This document shows positions 17,813-25,694 of a stretch of 55,919 bases of DNA, in pieces. Origin of the DNA: Lishizhenia sp. (GTDB taxonomy: Bacteria > Bacteroidota > Bacteroidia > Flavobacteriales_D > Crocinitomicaceae); NCBI GenBank assembly GCA_007117355.1, contig SKGS01000056.1, positions 1 to 55,919 of the forward strand, given 5' to 3'. The notes beneath the pieces were generated by a model. It did no database searches and was not told the origin of the DNA. It saw only the letters and a program-made list of their open reading frames with translations. A program made the position numbers and the translations under genes. The stretch's first letter is position 1; each line of letters opens with the position of its first letter.

Positions 17813-18376
17813 TTGAGTAAAAAACGAGATTTCTTAAAACAATTTTTCAAGCAAAAGAAAAAAATCGGTGCTGTTAGCCCAAGTTCCCGTTTTTTAGCTT
17901 CAAAAATGCTTGAAAATATTGATTTTAATAACTGTAAAGTTATAGTAGAACTTGGACCAGGTACAGGAGTTTTTACACGAAAGATAATTCAAAACATGGC
18001 AGACGATGCTAAATTATTTGTTTTTGAACTACATGAACCATTTTACTTGCAACTTAAGAAAGAGTTTCAAAATGATAAAAGAGTAGAGATTATTTTAGAC
18101 AGCGCAGAAAACATTGGAGAACATCTAAAATCACATTCCATCAATCAAGCTGATGTGGTATTATCATCTTTACCGTTGGCAAATTTCAATAAAGATTTGG
18201 TTAAAAGTATTCTAAACTCAATTTACGATTACCTGTCTATGAATGGGATGTTTATTCAATTTCAATATTCTTTGCGCTCGAAAAAACAAGTTGATGAAAT
18301 TTTTGATGATACAAAACTTTCTTTTACTCCTCGAAATCTTCCACCAGCTTTTGTTTACACCTGCATAAAAAAGTAG
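17813..18376 (+). CDS. Class I SAM-dependent methyltransferase, phospholipid N-methyltransferase-like
   Basis: 187 residues with a Rossmann methyltransferase fold. Motif I is VELGPGTG (45-52), a FVFELHEPF acidic strand follows, and VVLSSLPLANF serves as motif IV. The opening KKKIGAVSPSSRFLASKML is typical of PmtA-like phospholipid methyltransferases and the related KsgA/Erm group. The substrate (phosphatidylethanolamine, or another) cannot be told from sequence. Translation starts at TTG (MSKKRD...), 8 bases after the dihydroorotase-like gene; no ATG fits the full domain. It is the last gene of the mrp-BatA run and is followed by two hairpins. Confidence 0.75.
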   Translation: MSKKRDFLKQFFKQKKKIGAVSPSSRFLASKMLENIDFNNCKVIVELGPGTGVFTRKIIQNMADDAKLFVFELHEPFYLQLKKEFQNDKRVEIILDSAENIGEHLKSHSINQADVVLSSLPLANFNKDLVKSILNSIYDYLSMNGMFIQFQYSLRSKKQVDEIFDDTKLSFTPRNLPPAFVYTCIKK

Positions 18377-18400
18377 GTCCACCGTGTGAGTGAACCTACT
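18372..18400 (+). terminator. Hairpin overlapping the methyltransferase stop codon
   Basis: AGTAGGTCCAC (18372-18382) pairs with GTGAACCTACT (18390-18400) with one mismatch and a 7-base loop. No T tract follows, so it may be an RNA-stabilising stem ahead of the true terminator. Confidence 0.45.
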
Positions 18401-18439
18401 CTAGAGAACATTAGTAGTAGTGAAAATCATAATGTCTTT

Positions 18440-18492
18440 ATAGCAAGACGTAGTATTTATTGATTGAGTTGCCTTGCTATTGTTTTTTTTTT
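18440..18492 (+). terminator. Rho-independent terminator of the mrp/BatA/methyltransferase run
   Basis: ATAGCAAG (18440-18447) pairs with CTTGCTAT (18473-18480), directly followed by TG and a run of ten T. The loop is long (25 bases). Confidence 0.6.
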
Positions 18493-18510
18493 ACAGATTT
18501 GAGTAATTAC

Positions 18511-19305
18511 CTATCTTCGATACACAAACAAATATGAAATTTTGCCATCCTGAGTTCTCGGAGCATTGGAAGAATAGTTAAATCGAGATAAAAGAGCGTA
18601 TTTTTCTGCTTGGCGAATCATACAATAATTGGCGTTTGTACTCTCTTCTGGTATGTATTTTGCGCTAACAACATCACCATTATTATTCACTCGAATGGTA
18701 ACCACCACCTTGCCTTCTACATTTCCACAAGTGTAACCAGGATTTCTAACATGCCAGTCATTGTTATTTAGAGGAAAACGATTGTCCAACTCAAAACTGA
18801 CCATGGTTTCTCCACTAAATCGCTTTTCACTTCCTAGCTGGTTCGTTGATGTTTGCTCGGTCGCTTCATCTCTTTTATTATCGTTTTGAATTGCATCAAA
18901 ATTAGAAGTGTTATCTGTTTGGTCCTCTTTTCTACCTTCTTGCAACTGCTGAATAACCTGAGATTCGAACTCTTTGATATTTTGATATGCATCACCTTCA
19001 TACGAAGTATAACGCTCGTTAATGTCTGAAGAACTCTCCCTTGTATCGCCACTTCTAGAAACAGCGCTTGAAACATCTTCCAATTCGAAATCTTCAAATA
19101 ATACTTCCCCATCAAAAATAATCTCTTCTGGCAAAATAATATTATCAGGAGCTTCTATATTTTTACCTCTAAAACTCCACGGCTCATAAACTACAAGCTC
19201 CTCATAAGTGGTCACTTGAAAATAAATAAAAAGCCCAACATGAACAATCAGCGTTGCGATTATTCCGTATTTATGCTTTTCTATAAAATCAAGTAATTGA
19301 TTCAT
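18511..19305 (-). CDS. TonB-like energy transducer family protein
   Basis: 264 residues: a short cytoplasmic N-terminus, one membrane helix (about 13-32, YGIIATLIVHVGLFIYFQV), an acidic and Ser/Thr/Gln-rich periplasmic linker, and a C-terminal domain from about 190 with EGKVVVTIRVNNNGDVVSAK and a terminal YLFVYRR, as in the TonB C-terminal fold. The linker lacks the Pro-Lys repeats of classic TonB. Its start is 2 bases after the stop of the WG-repeat gene, so the two are coupled. It may span the periplasm to act on an outer-membrane partner, but no receptor is adjacent. Confidence 0.68.
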   Translation of the reverse strand: MNQLLDFIEKHKYGIIATLIVHVGLFIYFQVTTYEELVVYEPWSFRGKNIEAPDNIILPEEIIFDGEVLFEDFELEDVSSAVSRSGDTRESSSDINERYTSYEGDAYQNIKEFESQVIQQLQEGRKEDQTDNTSNFDAIQNDNKRDEATEQTSTNQLGSEKRFSGETMVSFELDNRFPLNNNDWHVRNPGYTCGNVEGKVVVTIRVNNNGDVVSAKYIPEESTNANYCMIRQAEKYALLSRFNYSSNAPRTQDGKISYLFVYRR

Positions 19306-19307
19306 AA

Positions 19308-21455
19308 TTAAAATGCCGGAGCAATTATTTTACCAGTTTTTGCGTTAAAATATATCACTTCATCAGAAGATTCTAATTGCAGTAAATCTTCTTGAACCCA
19401 ATTTATCCTAGAAAATTTAAACGCTGTTATTTGTGTGCCATTGGTTGCAAATACTGCGAATAAACTGTTTTGCTTCACTTGAATCAAATCATTATTCAAC
19501 AACCTAATGTATTCATATTCTATGGGTAAAACCAATTCGCCTTCTCTGTTTATCCAACCCATTTTTTCATCCATTTGAACAGCTGCATATTCGTTTTCAA
19601 AACTGTATGCGTAATCGTAAATATAACGAATTTGTAATCTTGCATTGGTGTCAGCATAACCCCATTTATTACCTCTTGTTACAGGGGTGAGAAAATTGTA
19701 ATGACCAATATTTGTGAAAAGTGTTGGAAATACGCGCTTCCCTTCAGCATTTATAAGTCCAAACTTGCCATCTTTTGCAATTCTAGCATGACCATTCATA
19801 AATTGTGCAAACTGGAAGAAATTAGGATAAACTTTCCATTCCGTCGGTATTACTTGATTACCTAAACTATCAATGTATCCAAATTTACCATCTAACTCTA
19901 CAATGGCTCTGTTTTCTTGCAGTACTCCAATTCTATCGACAGATTTTACAAGCAACATGCTATCCGACCCAATGCGAATAAGATTTGCTGAATCTCGAAA
20001 TTCTATAACGTAAATGGAGTCTGAAAAAATGCGCAAATTTCCATTTGTTGATACAATTTCAAAACTTCCATCCAGTCTAATAAACCCAACCGAATCACCT
20101 GAAATGACTTTCGCTGTACCATTGGAAAAAGCAAATGCTTCATCAAAATTTCGGTCAAATAATTTTTCGCCATTGATGTTGTAATAGGAATACATTCCAT
20201 CTTTATATGCAAATGTTATTCCCTGAGAAATATTACCAATATCTTCATATTCCAATGGTAAAATGTAATTCCCAATTCTATCAATCCAGCCAAAATAGCC
20301 ATCTTTTTCCACAACTGCTCTTCCATCCTGAAAATCTTGCCCATCATCAAATTGAAAAGGAATCATAATTTCTCCTGATTTTGTAATATATCCAACTTTT
20401 CCCTTTCGCGATACTGCTGCAAGTCCATTGCTAAAAATACCTGCATAGTCAAATTTTGCACCTATTACTATCCTTCCATCTTCATCCATAAAACCAAAAT
20501 TATCTCCACGTTTGAAGGGAAGTAGCTGTTTTTCAACCATCTTTAAATCTTCATCAATTTTATTCAAAAATGGAAAATCAGGATATTTTTCTATAAAATT
20601 TGTAATCGACTCTTTGGAATAATCTGAAATGGAAAGTTTGTACAAAAAACTCCATGCTTCATTAACATTAGGATTATTTGGATAGTTACGAATAAAATAA
20701 TCAAGTGTAGAAATAGATTGTTGTTCAGTAACTTGTTCATAAATCTGATTGTGTGCCTTATACACATGTGGATTGTCGGGATACTGAGCAATAAACGTTT
20801 CAAAAGAACGCAGGGATTGGTCAGCGGTTGTTTCTTTAAATTGAGCCCACTCCAACGCTTTTATTATTTCAGCGTCAAATCTACTTCCTTTGTAATAACG
20901 AAGAAAAAATTCAAAATCACTGGATTTACCTCTTGCAATAGCTTGATGAAAAGCAAGGTCCTCACGATAATACATGGCAGAATCAACTAATGGAGACCAT
21001 GGATGTCTTGCCATAAAATTAACATAGGCATCAATGGTATTTTTTTGTCTTGCTTTTTCAAAATAAACTTCGCTAATTGCATTTCGGTGATTAATTAAAC
21101 GTCGTTCGGAAAAACCTGCTATTCTGCGCAACTTTTCTGCTCTTCTTGGCCGCATTTCATGAAATTTCTCTAAGGATTTTAAACTGTAATGATATGCTAA
21201 TTCCAAATCATGGAAAGGATTATCATTTCTAAAATAAATCACACTCAAACCATAAGCTGCTGCTGAAGTATGACGTTTAAAGGTGCGCTCAAACAACCGT
21301 TTAGCTTTGAAATAATTGTATTCTTGAAGTGCTTCAAATCCTCTATCAATTCGGCTTGCTATTGCTGGATTGCTAAAACTAATTGTGCAAAACAGCCAAA
21401 TGGAAAAAAGTCCAATTTTAAAAAATCTATTTTCTTTGAATTGCAATTTAGTCAT
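19308..21455 (-). CDS. Secreted WG-repeat protein with TPR-like N-terminal half
   Basis: 715 residues. A signal peptide (hydrophobic 14-29, ending near AIAS) is followed by a helical region (about 35-310) that looks like irregular TPR units with recurring spacing (for example YPDNPHVYKAHNQIYE, YPNNPNVNEAWSFLYK, YPDFPFLNKI). From about 313 to the end come roughly nine WG repeats (FGFMDEDGRIVIGAKFDYA, VGYITKSGEIMIPFQFDD, FGWIDRIGNYILPLEYED, MGWINREGELVLPIEYEY). It is likely periplasmic or surface located and probably binds a partner protein; this is inference. It is the first gene of a two-gene unit with the TonB-like protein. Confidence 0.83.
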   Translation of the reverse strand: MTKLQFKENRFFKIGLFSIWLFCTISFSNPAIASRIDRGFEALQEYNYFKAKRLFERTFKRHTSAAAYGLSVIYFRNDNPFHDLELAYHYSLKSLEKFHEMRPRRAEKLRRIAGFSERRLINHRNAISEVYFEKARQKNTIDAYVNFMARHPWSPLVDSAMYYREDLAFHQAIARGKSSDFEFFLRYYKGSRFDAEIIKALEWAQFKETTADQSLRSFETFIAQYPDNPHVYKAHNQIYEQVTEQQSISTLDYFIRNYPNNPNVNEAWSFLYKLSISDYSKESITNFIEKYPDFPFLNKIDEDLKMVEKQLLPFKRGDNFGFMDEDGRIVIGAKFDYAGIFSNGLAAVSRKGKVGYITKSGEIMIPFQFDDGQDFQDGRAVVEKDGYFGWIDRIGNYILPLEYEDIGNISQGITFAYKDGMYSYYNINGEKLFDRNFDEAFAFSNGTAKVISGDSVGFIRLDGSFEIVSTNGNLRIFSDSIYVIEFRDSANLIRIGSDSMLLVKSVDRIGVLQENRAIVELDGKFGYIDSLGNQVIPTEWKVYPNFFQFAQFMNGHARIAKDGKFGLINAEGKRVFPTLFTNIGHYNFLTPVTRGNKWGYADTNARLQIRYIYDYAYSFENEYAAVQMDEKMGWINREGELVLPIEYEYIRLLNNDLIQVKQNSLFAVFATNGTQITAFKFSRINWVQEDLLQLESSDEVIYFNAKTGKIIAPAF

Positions 21456-21536
21456 TTTTTAGAGACCTTAAATTTGAAAGATGTTTCTTCATACCGAAAG
21501 AAACTCTTTTATTATTAATTTGAAACAATCGAAGTC

Positions 21537-22139
21537 TTAATTATTCTTAATTTTCTCCCAAGTTGCGTAAAGCTTTTCCTGAGTTGGTCTTCCTTCTTCT
21601 GCCGCTCTTAAAGGCTCGCATGGTCGCAACGATTCCCTACATTCTTTTGGAAGTTTTTGATACAAAGCAGTACCTTTTGTTTTCCAAGCTATCATCTCAT
21701 CGGATACTTCTTTTATGATTTTCGCTGGGTTTCCGACCACTAAACTTCTTCTTGGAATATGCATTTTAGCTGGTACAAAGCTCAAAGCACCAATGATACA
21801 CTCCTCGTCGATAATCGCATCGTCCATTATTACACTATTCATGCCTATTAAACTATTTCGACCAATTATTCCACCATGAATAATTGCACCATGACCAATA
21901 TGAGCTGATTCATGCAGCTCTACTGTTGTTCCTGGAAACATGTGAATAGTGCAATTTTCTTGAACATTACACCCATCGGCAATTCTTATTTCTCCCCAAT
22001 CACCGCGAATGGCTGCGCCTGGACCGATATAAACATCTTCACCAATAAAAACATTTCCTGTTACTGTAGCATTAGGATGAATAAAGGCAGATTTTGCAAT
22101 AACCGGTTTAAAACCATTAAATTCAAAGATGTTGGACAT
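21537..22139 (-). CDS. PaaY-like hexapeptide-repeat protein, gamma-carbonic-anhydrase family
   Basis: 200-residue left-handed beta-helix protein made of hexapeptide repeats (GNVFIGEDVYIGPGAAIRGDW and following). The three metal-ligand histidines of gamma-class carbonic anhydrases are present: H66 (CTIH), H83 (GHGA) and H88 (IIHGG). The C-terminal helix and the SFVPAKMHIPRRSLVVGNPA and PLRAAEEGRPT segments match PaaY, a thioesterase-associated protein of phenylacetate catabolism. No other paa gene is nearby, so a general role is as likely. It is divergent from the next gene. Confidence 0.85.
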   Translation of the reverse strand: MSNIFEFNGFKPVIAKSAFIHPNATVTGNVFIGEDVYIGPGAAIRGDWGEIRIADGCNVQENCTIHMFPGTTVELHESAHIGHGAIIHGGIIGRNSLIGMNSVIMDDAIIDEECIIGALSFVPAKMHIPRRSLVVGNPAKIIKEVSDEMIAWKTKGTALYQKLPKECRESLRPCEPLRAAEEGRPTQEKLYATWEKIKNN

Positions 22140-22166
22140 AAGAACTATTATTTCGTAATATTAAAA

Positions 22167-22174
22167 CAAAATTA
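22167..22174 (-). promoter_or_regulatory. -7 box for the PaaY-like gene (TAATTTTG)
   Basis: Exact minus-strand match to TAnnTTTG, 28 bases upstream of the ATG. It lies back to back with the divergent box at 22206-22213. Confidence 0.5.
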
Positions 22175-22205
22175 CTACTTGTTTAGTTAATATTGTTAAA
22201 TAAAC

Positions 22206-22213
22206 TAACTTTG
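22206..22213 (+). promoter_or_regulatory. -7 box (TAACTTTG) for the gene at 22259
   Basis: Exact match to TAnnTTTG, with TTTAG 19 bases upstream as a weak -33 element. It supports the ATG at 22259 over the TTG at 22223. Confidence 0.6.
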
Positions 22214-22258
22214 TAGAAAGCATTGCGGCTTGCTGCATGTATTAAATTGCTGAAAAAC

Positions 22259-22918
22259 ATGAATGTATCGACAAAATATTTATTCATTTTTATACTTATA
22301 TTCTCTGGTCAATATAGTATTTCTCAGTACAGTCTTGGAGGGGGAATTACTGCGATGAGCGGTTTTGACGATAGCCCTACTTTTGTTGGTGTCAATGGTT
22401 TTTATGAAGCTCCACGAAACGAACTACAGACTTTTTTCATTAGAGCTGGATTATTTTTACCAAAGCGTTTCTTTGATGAAACTAATGTAGAAGCTATTGA
22501 TTTCGATAACCCTCCTACTCCATTTGTCAAAACAGTGGATTTACAAAGAAGAACCACACTAATAACTTTAGACGGTGGAAATCGAATGTATCTTTATAAT
22601 ACTTACGATGCTGGACTAGCACTATATGGTGGAATTAACTTAAAAGGACTTCTTGCTACTTATTCTGAAAGATTAGGCGAATACGACGAAACTTTATACC
22701 AACCTTCTGATGGAGTGATGCCGAGGTCAACATCTTTACTACTCAGTTTTGGAGGCAATATTGGTGTAAAATACCAACTCCCCTATCGAGGTGCACTAGT
22801 ATTTGACATTGGTCTTGATTTAATTCGCAGAATGCACGACCCTGCATTTATCCTTGGTAACGAAATAGCGCCTTTATCCTACACGATTAATATTGGATAT
22901 CGTTTTGATTGGTTTTAG
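22259..22918 (+). CDS. Secreted or outer-membrane protein of unknown function
   Basis: 219 residues from the ATG at 22259. A signal peptide (hydrophobic 7-17, cleavage near YSISQ) is followed by a beta-rich chain: GGGITAMSGFDDS, NELQTFFIRAGLFLP, LALYGGINLKGLL, LLLSFGGNIGVKYQLP, and a final strand ending YTINIGYRFDWF with a terminal aromatic residue, as in outer-membrane barrels. An upstream in-frame TTG at 22223 would add residues without a signal character and lies within 10 bases of the -7 box, so I rejected it. The family is not recognised and the gene stands alone. Confidence 0.62.
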   Translation: MNVSTKYLFIFILIFSGQYSISQYSLGGGITAMSGFDDSPTFVGVNGFYEAPRNELQTFFIRAGLFLPKRFFDETNVEAIDFDNPPTPFVKTVDLQRRTTLITLDGGNRMYLYNTYDAGLALYGGINLKGLLATYSERLGEYDETLYQPSDGVMPRSTSLLLSFGGNIGVKYQLPYRGALVFDIGLDLIRRMHDPAFILGNEIAPLSYTINIGYRFDWF

Positions 22919-23294
22919 TTAAGTTTTTAGTCTCCAATTTCTTTTAAATGTTCTTTTTTGTTGGGTTTAAATCGATCTTAAAATAGTCTTAAAAAAGATA
23001 AGCCCACTTATTCATGCATTTAATTTTGAAGCTATTTTAGGCACAAGACACGAAGGAATATAAGTATATTTCGAGGGGCTTGTAACGACAAATAGGTCAA
23101 AATTAAATCAAAATCTGATAAAAGAAGTGTCTAAAAAAGTGGGATGCTTTAAAATACCATATTTACATTTAAAATACTTTATTTCAATGTGTTATTTTAT
23201 TAAAGATGTCAAATTGGTAAATAATGTGGGATAAAATTGCTCTTAAATAGTACTCAGCCTTCTGCAAATGTGTTATTTTTGAGAAACCGTAAGA
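22919..23294. other. 376-bp AT-rich intergenic region with duplicated upstream motifs
   Basis: No gene is seen. GTGGGAT occurs at 23139-23145 and 23226-23232, each followed by a GCT-TTAAAATA / GCTCTTAAATA pattern. AATGTGTTATTTT occurs at 23186-23198 and 23267-23279. This is consistent with an imperfect tandem duplication of about 80-87 bp. Confidence 0.55.
23274..23281 (+). promoter_or_regulatory. -7 box (TATTTTTG) before the lipoprotein operon
   Basis: Exact match to TAnnTTTG, 13 bases before the ATG at 23295. It overlaps the second copy of the AATGTGTTATTTT repeat. Confidence 0.5.
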
Positions 23295-24278
23295 ATGAAA
23301 TACATAGTTGTTTTCTTAATTTTTATGACTTCATGCAGCTCTTGGAAGAAAATAGAGCTAGATAATTACCTACAAAAAAGCAACTGTTTTCAACAACAAG
23401 ATTATGATTATACGCTTGAGGATTTACCAATACCTATTCATGAGTTGGAATTGGACAGCATGTTGCTAAACAACTTTTCCTTTAACAGTTTAAACATTGC
23501 TCATTCATTTGGTTTTTTGGGTGAAATAGAAAATTATCTTCAGATACTTATCACCGAGGAATCTCCAAATTTATCCGCTGTTGAACTTCAATTAAAAAAG
23601 CTAGAACTACGTCAAAAATTAAATCATTACATTAATATGGCTAGTATTGATGTTTCTGCGATTGCCTCTGAAATGGATTGTGAAGAAGAACGAGCAGATC
23701 AAATTGCTTCGTATTTAGCTAGAAAAGATGCAAAAGCAGAAAATAGATTAACCGTTTCCGCAATTATTTCCGGTGCTATTGGTACAATTGGTGCTGCAAT
23801 CATTGTATTGAACGACCCTGAAGATAATCGCGTTGAGTATTTTGGCATTGGTGTTGGAATAACGGAAGTGCTTTTTGGTACACTGCTATTAACCAATGAG
23901 CGAAAAGTTTATATTTATCATGAAAGAAATGCGCTTCGGGAGTTATGGGAAGGGCAAACAATTTCATCAATTTTTCCTCCTCCTATTTGGTACTATTTGA
24001 ACTATTATAATCCAAATAATTTTGAGGAGGATTCGAAACGAAACATCATTCTTGAAAAATGGATGAAGTTTGGGCAAATCTCTGAATCAAAAGAAAAGAA
24101 AAAAGATGAACTGATAGCCTTGTATTTTAAAGATGGAGGTTATTATAATTCGATTCAATTGGAAAACAGAGCTAATATGCATGATCAAATTGAATCACAA
24201 ATTAATTTAATGAAACAACAGCTCAAATCTTTGGCATTAGAATTGGACATATTTGAAAAAAAATTAAACGTAGAATAA
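23295..24278 (+). CDS. Lipoprotein of unknown function with an internal hydrophobic hairpin
   Basis: 327 residues with a lipoprotein signal (IFMTSC, lipidated Cys at residue 14). The N-terminal half is helical and acidic. A hydrophobic pair at about 152-200 (SAIISGAIGTIGAAIIVL, then GIGVGITEVLFGTLLL) could span or insert in a membrane, which is unusual for a lipoprotein. The C-terminal region is charged and coiled-coil-like (DQIESQINLMKQQLKSLALE). The stop codon overlaps the next start by one base (TAATG), so the genes are coupled. I do not recognise the family. Confidence 0.6.
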   Translation: MKYIVVFLIFMTSCSSWKKIELDNYLQKSNCFQQQDYDYTLEDLPIPIHELELDSMLLNNFSFNSLNIAHSFGFLGEIENYLQILITEESPNLSAVELQLKKLELRQKLNHYINMASIDVSAIASEMDCEEERADQIASYLARKDAKAENRLTVSAIISGAIGTIGAAIIVLNDPEDNRVEYFGIGVGITEVLFGTLLLTNERKVYIYHERNALRELWEGQTISSIFPPPIWYYLNYYNPNNFEEDSKRNIILEKWMKFGQISESKEKKKDELIALYFKDGGYYNSIQLENRANMHDQIESQINLMKQQLKSLALELDIFEKKLNVE

Positions 24279-24754
24279 TGAAAAGTATCTCCTTAATTAT
24301 AGTATTATTTTTGATGAGTGCTAGCTTTACGACACTTCATGCCCAACGGTTAGAAAAATCAGAAGTACCTGAAAATGTGCAAAAAGCATTTAAAAAAAAT
24401 CATCCTGGAGCTTTTCCGTATGATTGGAAATACGCTAAGAAAAAAAAGACCTACAAAGCATACTATATTTCCAATGGAATGAAATTCAAATCATACTTTA
24501 TAACTAATGGTGATTGGATGAATGCAAAAACAAAATTAGATAAGACCGAAATTCCACAGACTATTTGGGAGCACTACAGTAAGTCCGAATGGGTTGATTG
24601 GAAAATTTCCAAAACTCAATTGCGACTTACCCCTGACTGCGGAAAGATTTATATAATTAATGTAAAAAAGGGAAAGAAAAGTACAAAGGAAAAGGTTAAG
24701 CTTTACTATGATGAAAATGGTAAATTCATGAAGAATACCCATAAGAAATATTAG
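24278..24754 (+). CDS. Secreted PepSY-like protein
   Basis: 158 residues. A signal peptide (MKSISLIIVLFLMSAS..., cleavage near LHAQ) is followed by VPENVQKAFKKNHPGAFPYDW, typical of the PepSY-like (DUF2874) beta-lactamase-inhibitor-like family of Bacteroidota, in which an xxxVxxAFxxxYP-x-A motif opens the fold. The second half, VPQTIWEHYSKSEWVDWKI-like (residues about 88-106), looks like a second such unit. It is likely periplasmic, with unknown ligand. It is strongly basic (many Lys). It sits between the coupled lipoprotein and a propeller-like protein. Confidence 0.65.
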   Translation: MKSISLIIVLFLMSASFTTLHAQRLEKSEVPENVQKAFKKNHPGAFPYDWKYAKKKKTYKAYYISNGMKFKSYFITNGDWMNAKTKLDKTEIPQTIWEHYSKSEWVDWKISKTQLRLTPDCGKIYIINVKKGKKSTKEKVKLYYDENGKFMKNTHKKY

Positions 24755-24764
24755 ACATCAAAAA

Positions 24765-25622
24765 ATGAAACGATTTCATTCACTACTTATTATATTATTT
24801 TTCTCGTTTTTTAGCTATGGTCAAAAATTAGAAAAAATCGCATTCCTTCCTATGGAGTTGGAAGAAGCGTCGGGTATGACTTATATCGAAAATATTGGGT
24901 TATTTATTTTAGAAGATTCTAAAAAACCTTTCCTTTATAAAGTAGATGAAAAGACTGGAAAAATATTACAAGTAATTAAGGTAGAAGATGTTAAACTCAA
25001 AGACAAAGAATCACTTACCGCAGACAAAAACTTTTTATACCTTGGTGACATTGGAGATAATGAAGGAAAAAGAAAACATATACAAATTATAAAAATCCCA
25101 ATTGATAAACTAAAAAGTAAAGCTGATACCATATTCTTGAAAGGCGAGCGCCTTAAAATTTACTTCGATAAAGTTTACAACAACACCAAAAAAAAGGATA
25201 ATATCTACGATTTTGAAGCGATGGTTGCTTATCAAGATTCTATCTATTTATTTTCTAAACAACGTAAGGATAAGAAGTCACGTTGTTTTGTTGTTGCCAA
25301 TAACCTTAAAGAACAAGAAGCGAACTATTTATTTACAATAAAAGCAGATGGTTTAATAACCGGGGCAACCCTATCTTTCGATAAGAAAACTTTGGTTTTA
25401 CTTGGTTATCAGCGTAAAAAACGATTGCCTTTCATACTTTCTATTGATGATTGGAGAAATGTTTCAATGCATGACCAAAATACAAAAAGAATTATACTGT
25501 CTCACAAGGACATTGCGTTTCAACTCGAAGCAATTACATTTATTTCCAATTCTACGCTGCTTTTGGCAAATGAATGGACAAAGTATATGTCACAAGGGAT
25601 TTTTAAAATAGAAAATAACTAG
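24765..25622 (+). CDS. Secreted beta-propeller-like protein of unknown function
   Basis: 285 residues with a signal peptide (hydrophobic 6-18, cleavage near FSYGQ). The mature chain shows repeated blade-like strands: LEEASGMTYIENIGLFILEDS, FLYKVDEKTGKILQVIKVED, NFLYLGDIGDNEGKRKHI, YDFEAMVAYQDSIYLFSK, QLEAITFISNSTLLLANE. The E-A-S-G-M opening and the D-x-E-A-x motif resemble SdiA-regulated or esterase-like propellers. The substrate is unknown. It starts 10 bases after the PepSY-like gene, so the three genes form an operon. Confidence 0.55.
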   Translation: MKRFHSLLIILFFSFFSYGQKLEKIAFLPMELEEASGMTYIENIGLFILEDSKKPFLYKVDEKTGKILQVIKVEDVKLKDKESLTADKNFLYLGDIGDNEGKRKHIQIIKIPIDKLKSKADTIFLKGERLKIYFDKVYNNTKKKDNIYDFEAMVAYQDSIYLFSKQRKDKKSRCFVVANNLKEQEANYLFTIKADGLITGATLSFDKKTLVLLGYQRKKRLPFILSIDDWRNVSMHDQNTKRIILSHKDIAFQLEAITFISNSTLLLANEWTKYMSQGIFKIENN

Positions 25623-25665
25623 GTGATTAAACATTTCTTATTCATTTTACCAATAAAATAAAGCG

Positions 25666-25673
25666 TACTTTTG
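25666..25673 (+). promoter_or_regulatory. -7 box (TACTTTTG) for the MFS-aroK operon
   Basis: Exact match to TAnnTTTG, 21 bases before the ATG at 25695. It sets the MFS start, because an upstream in-frame TTG at 25671 falls inside the box. Confidence 0.65.
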
Positions 25674-25694
25674 CCGCGCCAATTGGGTGAATTA

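Noticed and set aside
21537-22139. Part of a phenylacetate degradation cluster
   Set aside because: PaaY similarity is good but no paaA-K, paaZ or paaF gene is near.
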